From contig CAWFHD010000003.1 in NCBI GenBank assembly GCA_963815475.1, positions 6,200,001 to 6,264,000 on the forward strand: 64,000 nucleotides of DNA. Direction: 5' to 3'. The notes under the pieces were generated by a model. That model was not told where the DNA came from. It saw only the letters and a list, made by a program, of their open reading frames with translations, and searched no databases. The DNA is from Sulfopaludibacter sp963815475 (lineage in GTDB: Bacteria > Acidobacteriota > Terriglobia > Bryobacterales > Bryobacteraceae). How positions within the stretch are numbered: position 1 is the first letter of the stretch; each line of letters starts with the position of its first letter. Below, in pieces: positions 33,907-42,520 of this stretch. The translations under genes and the position numbers were made by a program.

Positions 33907-34288
33907 TGGGGCCGGTGGTCGAAGCCACCGCCTGGCTGCCGGATGGGAACTCGGTCGCCCAGTCCGCGAACCCTATGCCGGATGGCGCGGCTTCAGCTTC
34001 TTGTGTTCGAATCCAGGTGACTTTCGAACAAGGTTGCCGTCCCGGTTGACTCAGCGGCGTTAGCGACCGGCTATCATCGGCCGCTCACTCTTTACGACCG
34101 GGCGTTATGCGACCAGGTGGCGCGGTAGCACGCCGGGGCCACATTCCGATAAGCCACTTTCCTGGAACTTGGCTGCGCGTTCTGCCTTCAGTCGGGCCAA
34201 CTTCCGGATTATCGACAAATACTGGATTTGGTTTCGCCAAACGATGCGCCGATTCCCAGGAGTTGATGTCGCCCTATGGGTCTCCACT
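33907..34288. other. Intergenic region with one palindrome
   Basis: Holds the 18-bp GAAG-loop palindrome at 33913-33930, identical to that at 10936. A T-loop-like string at about 34010 does not fold into a tRNA. Nothing else is recognised. Confidence 0.5.
33913..33930. repeat. GAAG-loop palindrome, second copy
   Basis: CGGTGGTCGAAGCCACCG, identical to 10936-10953. It starts 7 nt after the hydrolase stop, where it may serve as a terminator or mRNA 3'-end hairpin. Confidence 0.7.
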
Positions 34289-35281
34289 TCATCTGTTCGG
34301 CGGCGCAAAACGATGAACGCTGACGGTGTTGCCGACCTCGATTGTCATCAGGTCTTCACCAAACTCAACAGGACCTGCATAGTTTTGCCTTACAAGAGCA
34401 AGTGTTGCAGCCGACGGCCCATTGTAGTGGGAAAACACGGCGAGCTTTGGCTTCGCCCGCTGGAACACCCGCCCGGCTTCCGTTCCGTCGGTATGGTGTT
34501 CGCCGATTGCCTTCCATTGCCCACGAGTCAGACGGGTGCCTGGCAAAAGTTCGTCCGGTGGTCCAACCAACGCGGGATCTGCTTTCGACCTCGCGACCTC
34601 GTGAATCAACACGTCAACGCCCTGCGAAAACCTGACCAGGTTGTCAGAGGGCTTCGTGTCTCCGGACATAACGACCGAGTGACCTTGATAGTCAACGCGG
34701 AACCCAAACGCGGGCTTGACAGGCCCATGATCGACAAGGAACGCCGTGACCTTGACACCGCTCGCCTCGTGAACAACGCCTTCGTGAATATCGGTTGCGA
34801 AGACTTTGATGCCATCGGCTGAGAGCTTTTCGTCCACGTCGCGCCTAATGTGGATATCGAAGGCGAACGCTTCCTGCAAATGCTTGAACATTGATCGGGT
34901 GCCATCAGGCCCCCAGACCTGCAATGGCTTATTCCGGCCCTGCGAGGCCCAGGGAAACAGATAGAGTTCAGGGAGGGAGACGATGTGATCTGAATGGAGG
35001 TGAGTCAGGAATACCTTCGTCACATGAGCAGGGTTGATCGCCATTGCGGCAATTCCAGTCGTCAACCCACGGCCACAGTCAAACAAGAGTTTCTCCGGTC
35101 CAGCCAGAATCAGCGTACTGATACCAAGTCGCTGCGCACTGAAGGTCGGCCCAGCAGCTGTCCCCAGTAGAATTACCCTCAGATTGGAGTCGCCGTTCGT
35201 TGTGGCCAACCCCTGCGACTCCACTCTGGTCCGCAGCGAAACCAACAACAGAAAGCTCAGTAGTATGGATCTGGCCTTCAT
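34289..35281 (-). CDS. Exported MBL-fold metallo-hydrolase (RNase Z-like subgroup)
   Basis: This 330-residue protein has a signal peptide (ILLSFLLLVSLRTRVESQG). The MBL core includes FLTHLHSDHIVSLPELYLF (HxHxDH), VVMSGDTKPS (Asp) and a later His in FSHYNG. The LLGTAAGP opening and the layout match the ribonuclease Z/arylsulfatase-like MBL group, many exported members of which have unknown substrates. It is flanked on both sides by several hundred bp without genes. Codon use is slightly less GC-rich than the neighbours. Confidence 0.87.
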   Translation of the reverse strand: MKARSILLSFLLLVSLRTRVESQGLATTNGDSNLRVILLGTAAGPTFSAQRLGISTLILAGPEKLLFDCGRGLTTGIAAMAINPAHVTKVFLTHLHSDHIVSLPELYLFPWASQGRNKPLQVWGPDGTRSMFKHLQEAFAFDIHIRRDVDEKLSADGIKVFATDIHEGVVHEASGVKVTAFLVDHGPVKPAFGFRVDYQGHSVVMSGDTKPSDNLVRFSQGVDVLIHEVARSKADPALVGPPDELLPGTRLTRGQWKAIGEHHTDGTEAGRVFQRAKPKLAVFSHYNGPSAATLALVRQNYAGPVEFGEDLMTIEVGNTVSVHRFAPPNR

Positions 35282-35819
35282 CTTGTCCCCAAGAAGTAGT
35301 ATACGCTTTGAGGCAGGGCTGCCATCGGCTTCGGTATCGATACCCCAAGGAAAAACAGGTTTGTGGGCGGAAGACGGCGTTTCTACAAACTGACCGTTCT
35401 CCCATCAAAAGCCACCCGTCCGTATCGTCGCTGAGTGTGACCCTAGCCAGCCTTCCTGTTCGATCGCGTTTTGTCAGGGCGCTCCTCCTCCTTTGTCGCC
35501 TCCCAAGCGTCGACCGGATGGTGATACTGACCCGCCGCATCGCGCCTGATTTCGAAGACCACAGCACAGACGCGCGCGCGACACCAGCCGACTGCGCGGT
35601 GTTGCTTCGGGGTATCGTTCTTCTGATCAACGAGGTGCGCCTGGTCGAAATCTCCTGCGCCCCTTTCAGGCTGACACCATGTTTCCGCTTGACTGCCCGG
35701 CTCCCGGCCTGGGCAACGCCTGCTTCTCCCGCGGCTTCGCACCGACCGCGTCCTCGAACTGGCCGCTATCACTCACTTGGCAAGTGGAGGAGGCACAAAT
35801 CAGTCCAGCACTATCCGCG
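35282..35819. other. Intergenic region, no gene seen
   Basis: About 540 bp with no open frame showing coding character on either strand. A TATACT (minus strand, 35310-35315 region), 16 nt before the MBL start, may be its -10. Otherwise nothing is recognised. Confidence 0.45.
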
Positions 35820-36512
35820 CTACCACGTCACTGTTTTCCCCGGTTCCAAAGCCCACACTTTCGTGTCTCGGCCTGAGAGTTTTTGCTCGAGCGCGGCGGG
35901 CGTTCCGGTCAGTGGCGGAAACGTTCCAAAATGCATCGGGATCACTTGCTTCACCTGCAACAGCCGGCAGGCCGTGGCGGCCTCGTGCGGGCTCATGGTG
36001 TAGAGATCGCCGATGGGGAGAAACGCCAGTTCGGGGTGATACAGCTCGGCGATGAGTTGCATATCTGTGAACACGTTGGTGTCTCCCGAGAAGTAGGCCG
36101 TTCGCCCATCCGGCAGTCGCAGGACGTAGCCCGCGGCCTCGCCTCCGTAGATGATCCGGTCGCCATCCAGGATGCCGCAACTGTGCACCGCGTGCGTCAT
36201 GGTCACGGTGAGATCGCCCACCTTTTGCGAGCCGCCCTTGTTCATCGGCTTGGTATTCTTCACGCCTTTCGATTCCAGCCAGTGACAGATCTCATAGATC
36301 GCCACCACCTCCGGCGAGAATTTCTGCGCCATCGGGACCGCATCGTGGATGTGGTCGAAGTGCCCGTGCGAGATGCAAATGGTATCCACGCGCGCGATCT
36401 CGTGCCCCTTCGGGTACGCGGGATTCCCTTCAATCCAGGGGTCCATCAAAATCGACTGCCCCGAAGGCAGTTTGAAGAAGAATGTGCCGTGCCCTAGCCA
36501 CGTAATTTCCAT
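35820..36512 (-). CDS. UPF0173-type metal-dependent hydrolase
   Basis: This 230-residue MBL-fold protein has the typical opening MEITWLGHGTFFFKLPSGQS, CISHGHFDHIHDAV (HxHxDH), TMTHAVHSCG, AYFSGDTNVF and PMHFGTFPPL. This family is related to L-ascorbate lactonase UlaG, but most members lack a known substrate. ATG 36512 was chosen at the conserved N-terminal strand. It is divergent from the acyltransferase gene, with a 92-nt gap. Confidence 0.9.
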   Translation of the reverse strand: MEITWLGHGTFFFKLPSGQSILMDPWIEGNPAYPKGHEIARVDTICISHGHFDHIHDAVPMAQKFSPEVVAIYEICHWLESKGVKNTKPMNKGGSQKVGDLTVTMTHAVHSCGILDGDRIIYGGEAAGYVLRLPDGRTAYFSGDTNVFTDMQLIAELYHPELAFLPIGDLYTMSPHEAATACRLLQVKQVIPMHFGTFPPLTGTPAALEQKLSGRDTKVWALEPGKTVTW

Positions 36513-36604
36513 ATCTAATAGATTGACATAGGACTCTGCCACCTCGACGACCCGGGTCGCCCCTTCCCGGCGCCAATCGCAGTATGATGAGGACCTAGCG
36601 TCCC

Positions 36605-37771
36605 ATGGCCCTGTCCCACGCCTCCACGGAAACCATCGCCGCAACCGGCGCCGCGCCTGGCGCTTCCACCGGCCGCCTGGTCTCGCTCGACGCCTTCCGC
36701 GGCGCCACCATCGCCTTCATGATCCTGGTCAACACCCCCGGCGATGGCCGCCATGTCTATGCCCCTCTGCAGCACGCCGAGTGGCACGGCTGGACGCCCA
36801 CCGACGTCGTGTTCCCCTCCTTCCTATGGATTGTCGGAGTTGCCACGACGCTGTCGATGGGCCGCAGCCTGGCCAGCGGCGCCTCGCGCGCCCACCTGCT
36901 CATCCACGCCATGCGCCGCGCCGCCATCCTCTTCGTGCTGGGCGTGCTGGTGTACGTGTATCCCGCCTTCGACCTCGGCACTCAACGCATTCTGGGCGTG
37001 CTGCAGCGCATCGCCATCTGCTACCTGATCGCCGCGGTGATCTATCTGACCACGGGGAGTCGCGGCCAGTTGGCATGGATCGCCGGACTGCTCACCGTCT
37101 ACTGGCTCCTCATGGCCTTCGTGCCGGTGCCAGGATATGGGCCGGGCCGCCTGGACGTGGAAGGCAATTTCGCCCACTACCTCGACCGCCTCGTGCTCGG
37201 CTCGCACAATTACCGCTCCACCAAAACCTGGGACCCCGAAGGCATCGTCAGCACACTTCCGGCCATCGCTACCGCGCTGTTCGGCATCATGGCCGGGCAC
37301 ATCCTGCGGCTCAAACGCACTCTGGCGGAGCGGACCACGTGGCTGTTTGTCGCGGGTAACCTCTTGATCGCCGCCGGTCTGCTCTGCGACCACTGGCTGC
37401 CCATCAACAAGAAGCTGTGGACCACATCCTTCTCGCTGTTCATGGCCGGCCTGGATTTCGTTCTGTTCGCCATCTTCCTTTGGCTCGTGGATGGCCAGGG
37501 CTACAAACGCGCGGTGAAGCCGCTGGTCATCATGGGGATGAATGCGATTGTGGTCTACCTGGCGTCGGAGTTTCTGGACGAAGCTTTCGGCTGGATCCGG
37601 TGGACGTCCGAAGGCCACACCATCACGCTACACCGCTGGGTCTTCAACAACGGGTTCGCGTCATGGTTACCGCCCATGGACGCATCGCTGCTGTACGCGA
37701 TCGTGTACACCCTGGTGATTTATCTCTTCGCCTGGGCGATGTACCGCCGCGGCTGGTTTGTGCGTGTGTAG
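36605..37771 (+). CDS. Membrane acyltransferase, HGSNAT/DUF5009-like
   Basis: This 388-residue protein has about ten membrane helices. It opens with RLVSLDAFRGATIAFMILVN, the family signature, followed by WTPTDVVFPSFLWIVG. Relatives are the bacterial counterparts of heparan-alpha-glucosaminide N-acetyltransferase, which transfers acetyl groups across a membrane to amino sugars. In Acidobacteriota a role in glycan acetylation or turnover is plausible but not demonstrated. The start is ATG 36605; the first ~20 residues are Ala/Thr-rich. Confidence 0.87.
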   Translation: MALSHASTETIAATGAAPGASTGRLVSLDAFRGATIAFMILVNTPGDGRHVYAPLQHAEWHGWTPTDVVFPSFLWIVGVATTLSMGRSLASGASRAHLLIHAMRRAAILFVLGVLVYVYPAFDLGTQRILGVLQRIAICYLIAAVIYLTTGSRGQLAWIAGLLTVYWLLMAFVPVPGYGPGRLDVEGNFAHYLDRLVLGSHNYRSTKTWDPEGIVSTLPAIATALFGIMAGHILRLKRTLAERTTWLFVAGNLLIAAGLLCDHWLPINKKLWTTSFSLFMAGLDFVLFAIFLWLVDGQGYKRAVKPLVIMGMNAIVVYLASEFLDEAFGWIRWTSEGHTITLHRWVFNNGFASWLPPMDASLLYAIVYTLVIYLFAWAMYRRGWFVRV

Positions 37772-37912
37772 CGAACCGGCCGGCTCCTACATGTCTAGTC
37801 CCGTAATCATCCCCTGAAACTCGGATGACTGTTCCGCATCACTGAGCGGAAAATAAGGGATGATATCAACGCTCCGGCAGTCCGGAGCGTCTTTCGTCCA
37901 GGAGGAGAACAC

Positions 37913-38671
37913 GTGCACCGAACCATGCGTGAAGCGGGGTTGGTTCTGGCGGTGGCCGCCTGCTGGGGGCAGGTCCCGGGTCCGCCCCAGGCGTTCGAGG
38001 TGGCTGCCGTGAAAGCTCACGATGGGCCGCTTCACGCCATGTACACCTTTTCTTCTTCGGGTCCCCACGCCACTTACCAGGGCTACACCGTCATGTACAT
38101 GATCATGGAGGCGTTTAAACTGAAGCGATACCAGGTCTCCCTGGGCCCTTCTCCGCCCGATTTGTATTCCTCCGTCTATTACGACATCTTTGCCAAAGCC
38201 GAGGGCGATGCTCCCCTGCGCCGCGACGATTTCCGGCCGATGATGCAGAGCCTGCTGGCCGAGCGGTTCCACCTTCGCTTTCATCGGGAACAGAAAGAAA
38301 TGTCGGTCTACGCGCTGGTGGTGGGCAAGAACGGTCCTAAGTTCGAGGAGAGCGCGCCCGACGCCGTCTTTCATGCGAACCACGGGGTCAACGGCCGGCT
38401 GCAGAATCTTGTCGCCACCAAATTCACCATGGATATGCTGGCCGACGATATCGGCGTCGACCGGCCCGTTGTGGATCGGACCGGCCTCAGCGGGCAATAC
38501 GACATCCGACTGGAGGCGACGCCCGAATTCCGCATCGCCAACAGTCCAGCTTTGGGCGATATCAGCATTTTCGACGCGCTCCAGAATCAGTTAGGGCTCA
38601 AATTGCAGTTGCAAAAAGCGCCGGTCGAGGTGTTTGTAGTAGACCACGCGGAAAAGCCTTCCTCGAATTGA
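37913..38671 (+). CDS. TIGR03435-type exported protein
   Basis: This 252-residue protein has a weak signal peptide (AGLVLAVAACWGQVPG) and the hallmark order of the Solibacter-rich TIGR03435 family: FEVAAVKAHDG, YTVMYMIMEAFKL, LLAERFHLRFHREQKEMSVY, VVDRTGLSGQYDIRLE and APVEVFVVDHAEKPS at the end. Function is unknown; members are numerous in this lineage and often lie near peptidase or regulator genes. The GTG start has AGGAGG 7 nt upstream, a strong Shine-Dalgarno. It is good taxonomic evidence. Confidence 0.9.
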   Translation: MHRTMREAGLVLAVAACWGQVPGPPQAFEVAAVKAHDGPLHAMYTFSSSGPHATYQGYTVMYMIMEAFKLKRYQVSLGPSPPDLYSSVYYDIFAKAEGDAPLRRDDFRPMMQSLLAERFHLRFHREQKEMSVYALVVGKNGPKFEESAPDAVFHANHGVNGRLQNLVATKFTMDMLADDIGVDRPVVDRTGLSGQYDIRLEATPEFRIANSPALGDISIFDALQNQLGLKLQLQKAPVEVFVVDHAEKPSSN

Positions 38672-38875
38672 CAGTCGCGCGTCAAGCACGCCGAAAAACT
38701 CCGTCCGCAAGGAAACCAGCCTTCTCGGCCCAGAAGTGAGAATTCCTGCTCTTCGACAGTATCGGTTTTCAGACAGCCCAATCCCCGAACTCAATGCATG
38801 CACACAATCTCATTGAGCGCTGCCGCAGACCGTGCAACTGCAAGGCTGCATAGACGATAGAGGCCATGTCGCGTA

Positions 38876-39331
38876 TTGTGCCCTCGTCGGGCGTGGACCA
38901 ACGCGGCGCTCAACAATAGGCGCATCGTCCGGGTCGTCCTGAATCCGTTCGCCCGGCGTGGCACGTACTATCGGCATGTCGCGAAAATGATGGCGTTCTG
39001 GCGTGCCTCTCTGGCGGCCTGGCACGCAGCGCGCGCTGCTGTGGTTTTCCAACGCGGCCACAATCATCGCGAGTATGCTCTGGCGCTTCCCGACCTGACG
39101 GACTACTATTCCCAGCTTCGCCGAGTGAGTGATATACCCTTTTCCGTGCAGACCGCCGCCCGGCTCGAACTCGATTGGTGGATGGTCCACCGGGACGTGC
39201 CACGCATCCTCCAGGCGATCTGCAGCCGTCGCTCGCGGCTCTACAAGCTGCGATCTACCAGCGCCCCGGAGCGCCTGTTCCAGAATTGGCAGACAATCGG
39301 AAGCCTGCTGGATGGCGATTCCGCCGCCAAT
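38876..39331 (+). pseudogene. Decayed hypothetical gene ending in a repeat
   Basis: Frame 1 has convincing protein-like sequence (YYRHVAKMMAFWRASLAAWH, QRGHNHREYALALPDLTDYY, FSVQTAARLELDWWMVHR). After about 39200 it loses sense. The frame opened at 39175 then continues with HPPGDLQPSLAALQAAIYQ, which reads as the natural sequel. A one-base indel near 39200 is therefore likely. The 3' end runs into the REP-like repeat at 39332 and the native end is missing. I do not recognise a function. The start is uncertain. Confidence 0.5.
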
Positions 39332-39366
39332 CCGAGCGAAGCTCGTACCGGTTTTTCGACCCTGTC
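39332..39366. repeat. REP-like repeat, third locus
   Basis: CCGAGCGAAGCTCG hairpin followed by GGTTTTTCGACCCTGTCC, matching the tail at 24171-24197. It truncates the decayed gene upstream. Confidence 0.7.
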
Positions 39367-39431
39367 CGCAGCGCTGTAACGTTTTGCCCGAGTTGCCTGA
39401 TGCGGCTGACTCGGGCTAACAAGCTTAATGG

Positions 39432-39980
<549 letters not shown>

Positions 39981-40383
39981 GAGGCAAGACTACCGCCGAT
40001 CGAGTAGACCGGCAACCTTAGCCGGTGATCTCAGAAGTTCGCCGGCGTATCGGGAAACCGCTTGCTGACGCGCGCGGCTCCGATCCGAGCCGCGACCGTT
40101 AGGGAGTCGGTTGCCTCGGACTACGGGAGCGAATTTCGGAAACGGAGTACTTAGCTTCCTTCAGGGCTGGAAGCCACTCACGTGACGCATTCGGAACGAC
40201 GAACGTTCTTCAGACCCGTATCCCTGTCGTTGCAAGCCTCTCAATGGCCGTCGGAGGACTCCGGCGAAGCCGAACGCCCTCGGATTATCCACCCGAAGCC
40301 CGTTCGCGGCAGCCTGTCTCCGGCAAAATCGATGAACGTGCGTCATACAGCATTACGCCGTTCTATGCGATTCCGTTTTGAGG
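39981..40383. other. Intergenic region, no gene seen
   Basis: About 400 bp between the DHFR-like start and the di-haem gene stop. No open frame with coding character, RNA fold or repeat was recognised. Confidence 0.45.
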
Positions 40384-41865
40384 CTACAGGGTCTTCAGGA
40401 ACGCGACCAGCGCTTGCTTGTCTTCGGGCGCGAGTTTCAGTCCGAACTCGTGACCCTGGATCGCCCCCGGACCCATGTGGAAACCTTGCGGGACGTAGTC
40501 GTTTCTTAGTCGAGCGGGATCGAACCATTCCTCCAGCGTGTCCGCCCAGCCGCCGTGACCGAACGCGTTGCGATACCAGACGCCCCGTAGAGACGGTACT
40601 TTGTAAAAACCCGTGCCGCGACGGGTCTGGAGCGCCAATGTCGGATCGGTGCCCACCGAAACATTCAACACGTCTTCGGTCTTGAGAAGATCAGCGGGAA
40701 CCTTGAAACCCTTCGCGGGAGTCAGCTTGTTGTTGGTGTACAACGGCGGCGTATGACAGCCCGCGCAGCCCTGCTGCTGAAAAATCTGCTGGCCGCGCCG
40801 GGCGCTCTCGTCAACAGGATTCGGATTCGGCGGAGGCATCAACGAATACAGATACAGAGCCATCGCATACAGCTGTTCATCGCTGTATCTGGTTCCATCT
40901 TCGCCGCCAAGGCCTGACGCTCCCTGCGAAGTGGTTGGCTGAAAATCGCCGAAGTGCGCGATGGTGTCCAAGCCTTCATTGATGATGGCGTACCGCATTA
41001 GGTCTGCGATCCCGCGGTGATGCACCAGGCCGGTTGAGTCCAGATACTTGATGTCCTGAATGCCGATCAGCGAGGCGACGTGTGGAGCATGCGTCTGACT
41101 TGTGCCCTGGCGTGGAAAAACTCCGCGGTGATGAGCCGCCTGACGCCGGATCAGTTCGTCCCTGGTGAGCGTTCTTTGAAATTCGTCTTTGCTGATGATC
41201 CAGGGTGCGCCATAGTTGAGCCAGGCGTCGTCCAGCCTGCGCTGGAAGGCGTCGGGCGAGAGATCTCTCAATCGGCCCAGCGCAGCGGCGGACGTGGGTA
41301 TCTCAACTTCGCCCTGGGCGCCTTCGAGAAGAGAGCCATCGGGCAGAACGCGGGTATGGCAACCGGAACAGGAGTTAATTCCGACTTCCAACACACCTCT
41401 CGTCCGAATGTAATAGCGGCTGCGGGCAAGGAAGTTAGGAATGATCCCGTCGCTCGACGGAGGATAATCGGGGTTCACCTGCGGCGTCGCGGGCGCCAGC
41501 CGGAACAGTATTTCCGATTCGAACACCAGCTTACCGGCCTGGATCCAATCGTTTTTGGTCTGGAGCTTGGAAGGATCAAAAATAATTTCGGGATCCTTTT
41601 GCTTCAGGGATTCGATGTAGCCAGCAGGCTCGCGGCCAGGCGCATACATCGGATAAGAGCGATAAATCGGGCGAACTTTAAATGCATAGTAATCTTTCGC
41701 TGACAGGTAGCGTGGCGAGCGGTCGCGCTGCGCCAATGGTGTTTCGAAGCGCGCGACTCCGGCGTCGTCCCAGGCCTTTGGGATGTCGGGTCGGAAATTC
41801 TGCGCGCCGATGCTGTCGCAGAATGCAAGCATCGCGCAGGCAGCGCGAATGATTGTAGCGCGCAT
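40384..41865 (-). CDS. Periplasmic di-haem cytochrome c-type protein (CCP/thiol-oxidoreductase-like)
   Basis: This 493-residue protein has a signal peptide (residues 1-21) and two haem c motifs, NSCSGCHTR (~residue 167) and GCAGCHTPP (~residue 370). The second is in a region (RGQQIFQQQGCAGCHTPPLY, then FYKVPSLRGVWYRNAFGHGG) typical of di-haem peroxidase-like oxidoreductases. The first domain is larger than in classical cytochrome c peroxidase. It would accept or donate electrons in the periplasm; the substrate is unknown. It stands alone with no visible operon partner. Confidence 0.82.
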   Translation of the reverse strand: MRATIIRAACAMLAFCDSIGAQNFRPDIPKAWDDAGVARFETPLAQRDRSPRYLSAKDYYAFKVRPIYRSYPMYAPGREPAGYIESLKQKDPEIIFDPSKLQTKNDWIQAGKLVFESEILFRLAPATPQVNPDYPPSSDGIIPNFLARSRYYIRTRGVLEVGINSCSGCHTRVLPDGSLLEGAQGEVEIPTSAAALGRLRDLSPDAFQRRLDDAWLNYGAPWIISKDEFQRTLTRDELIRRQAAHHRGVFPRQGTSQTHAPHVASLIGIQDIKYLDSTGLVHHRGIADLMRYAIINEGLDTIAHFGDFQPTTSQGASGLGGEDGTRYSDEQLYAMALYLYSLMPPPNPNPVDESARRGQQIFQQQGCAGCHTPPLYTNNKLTPAKGFKVPADLLKTEDVLNVSVGTDPTLALQTRRGTGFYKVPSLRGVWYRNAFGHGGWADTLEEWFDPARLRNDYVPQGFHMGPGAIQGHEFGLKLAPEDKQALVAFLKTL

Positions 41866-42092
41866 GTGCGGTTCCTCCTGGATCGCAATCCCGATAGTCG
41901 AGTAAGCGTTCAGGGAAGTTTATCACTGAAACGAGAGACCGCTAGCGGAAAACGGGAGACTGATCCCGCAGGAGCCTAACGCATTTTCTCCCGGAACCGG
42001 ACTTGCCTAGTGTTGGCCACTTTACGATATCGTCTTTCGTCCCCAACGGTCTCTGGATGCCGACCAACGCCGCGATCCGATGGAGGCCCGGC

Positions 42093-42422
42093 CTATTCTG
42101 GGGCTGGTTTATATCCAACGACGCGGCAGCAGACTTCCAGTACGTCGCCGCTTTGCATCTCGATAATTAGGCGCTGGCCGTCACCGAATGCTTCAACTGC
42201 CGTAGAGTTTACCGAGTCGCTCGGTCCCCAAGGAAGCAATCGAGGGCATTTCAGTTCCGTGACGCCCGTCGCCTCGATGATGCTCGAGACGCCGATGTCA
42301 ACCTTGAACGCAAAGCTGACAACTCCTCTCGACCAGTCGAAGTTCACGGTGTTTAGTGTTGCATCGTGCAGATTGGGCAGGGGGTCAGTTAGCCGTCCTT
42401 GCTGATCGGCAGATGTGCTCAT
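42093..42422 (-). CDS. Hypothetical protein
   Basis: This 109-residue protein, rich in beta pattern (TLNTVNFDWSRGVVSFAFKV, RLIIEMQSGDVLEVCCRVVG), has the look of a small immunity-type or cytosolic beta-sheet protein. I do not recognise the family. Start is ATG 42422. It stands alone about 100 bp left of the ISAzo13-type element, and the IS may have separated it from former neighbours. Confidence 0.6.
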   Translation of the reverse strand: MSTSADQQGRLTDPLPNLHDATLNTVNFDWSRGVVSFAFKVDIGVSSIIEATGVTELKCPRLLPWGPSDSVNSTAVEAFGDGQRLIIEMQSGDVLEVCCRVVGYKPAPE

Positions 42423-42520
42423 AGATGTTCTCAGGAGTGTACAGCCGCTTTCAAGTCTATCCGATCTTATGATTGTGGACTAAGAGTGGGCTTTCATGAC
42501 ATTGACCCCAGTTCCCAGCT

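Noticed and set aside
33995..34040. GTTCGAATCC string resembling a tRNA T-loop
   Set aside because: The flanking bases cannot form the T-stem or acceptor stem, and no anticodon arm is found upstream.
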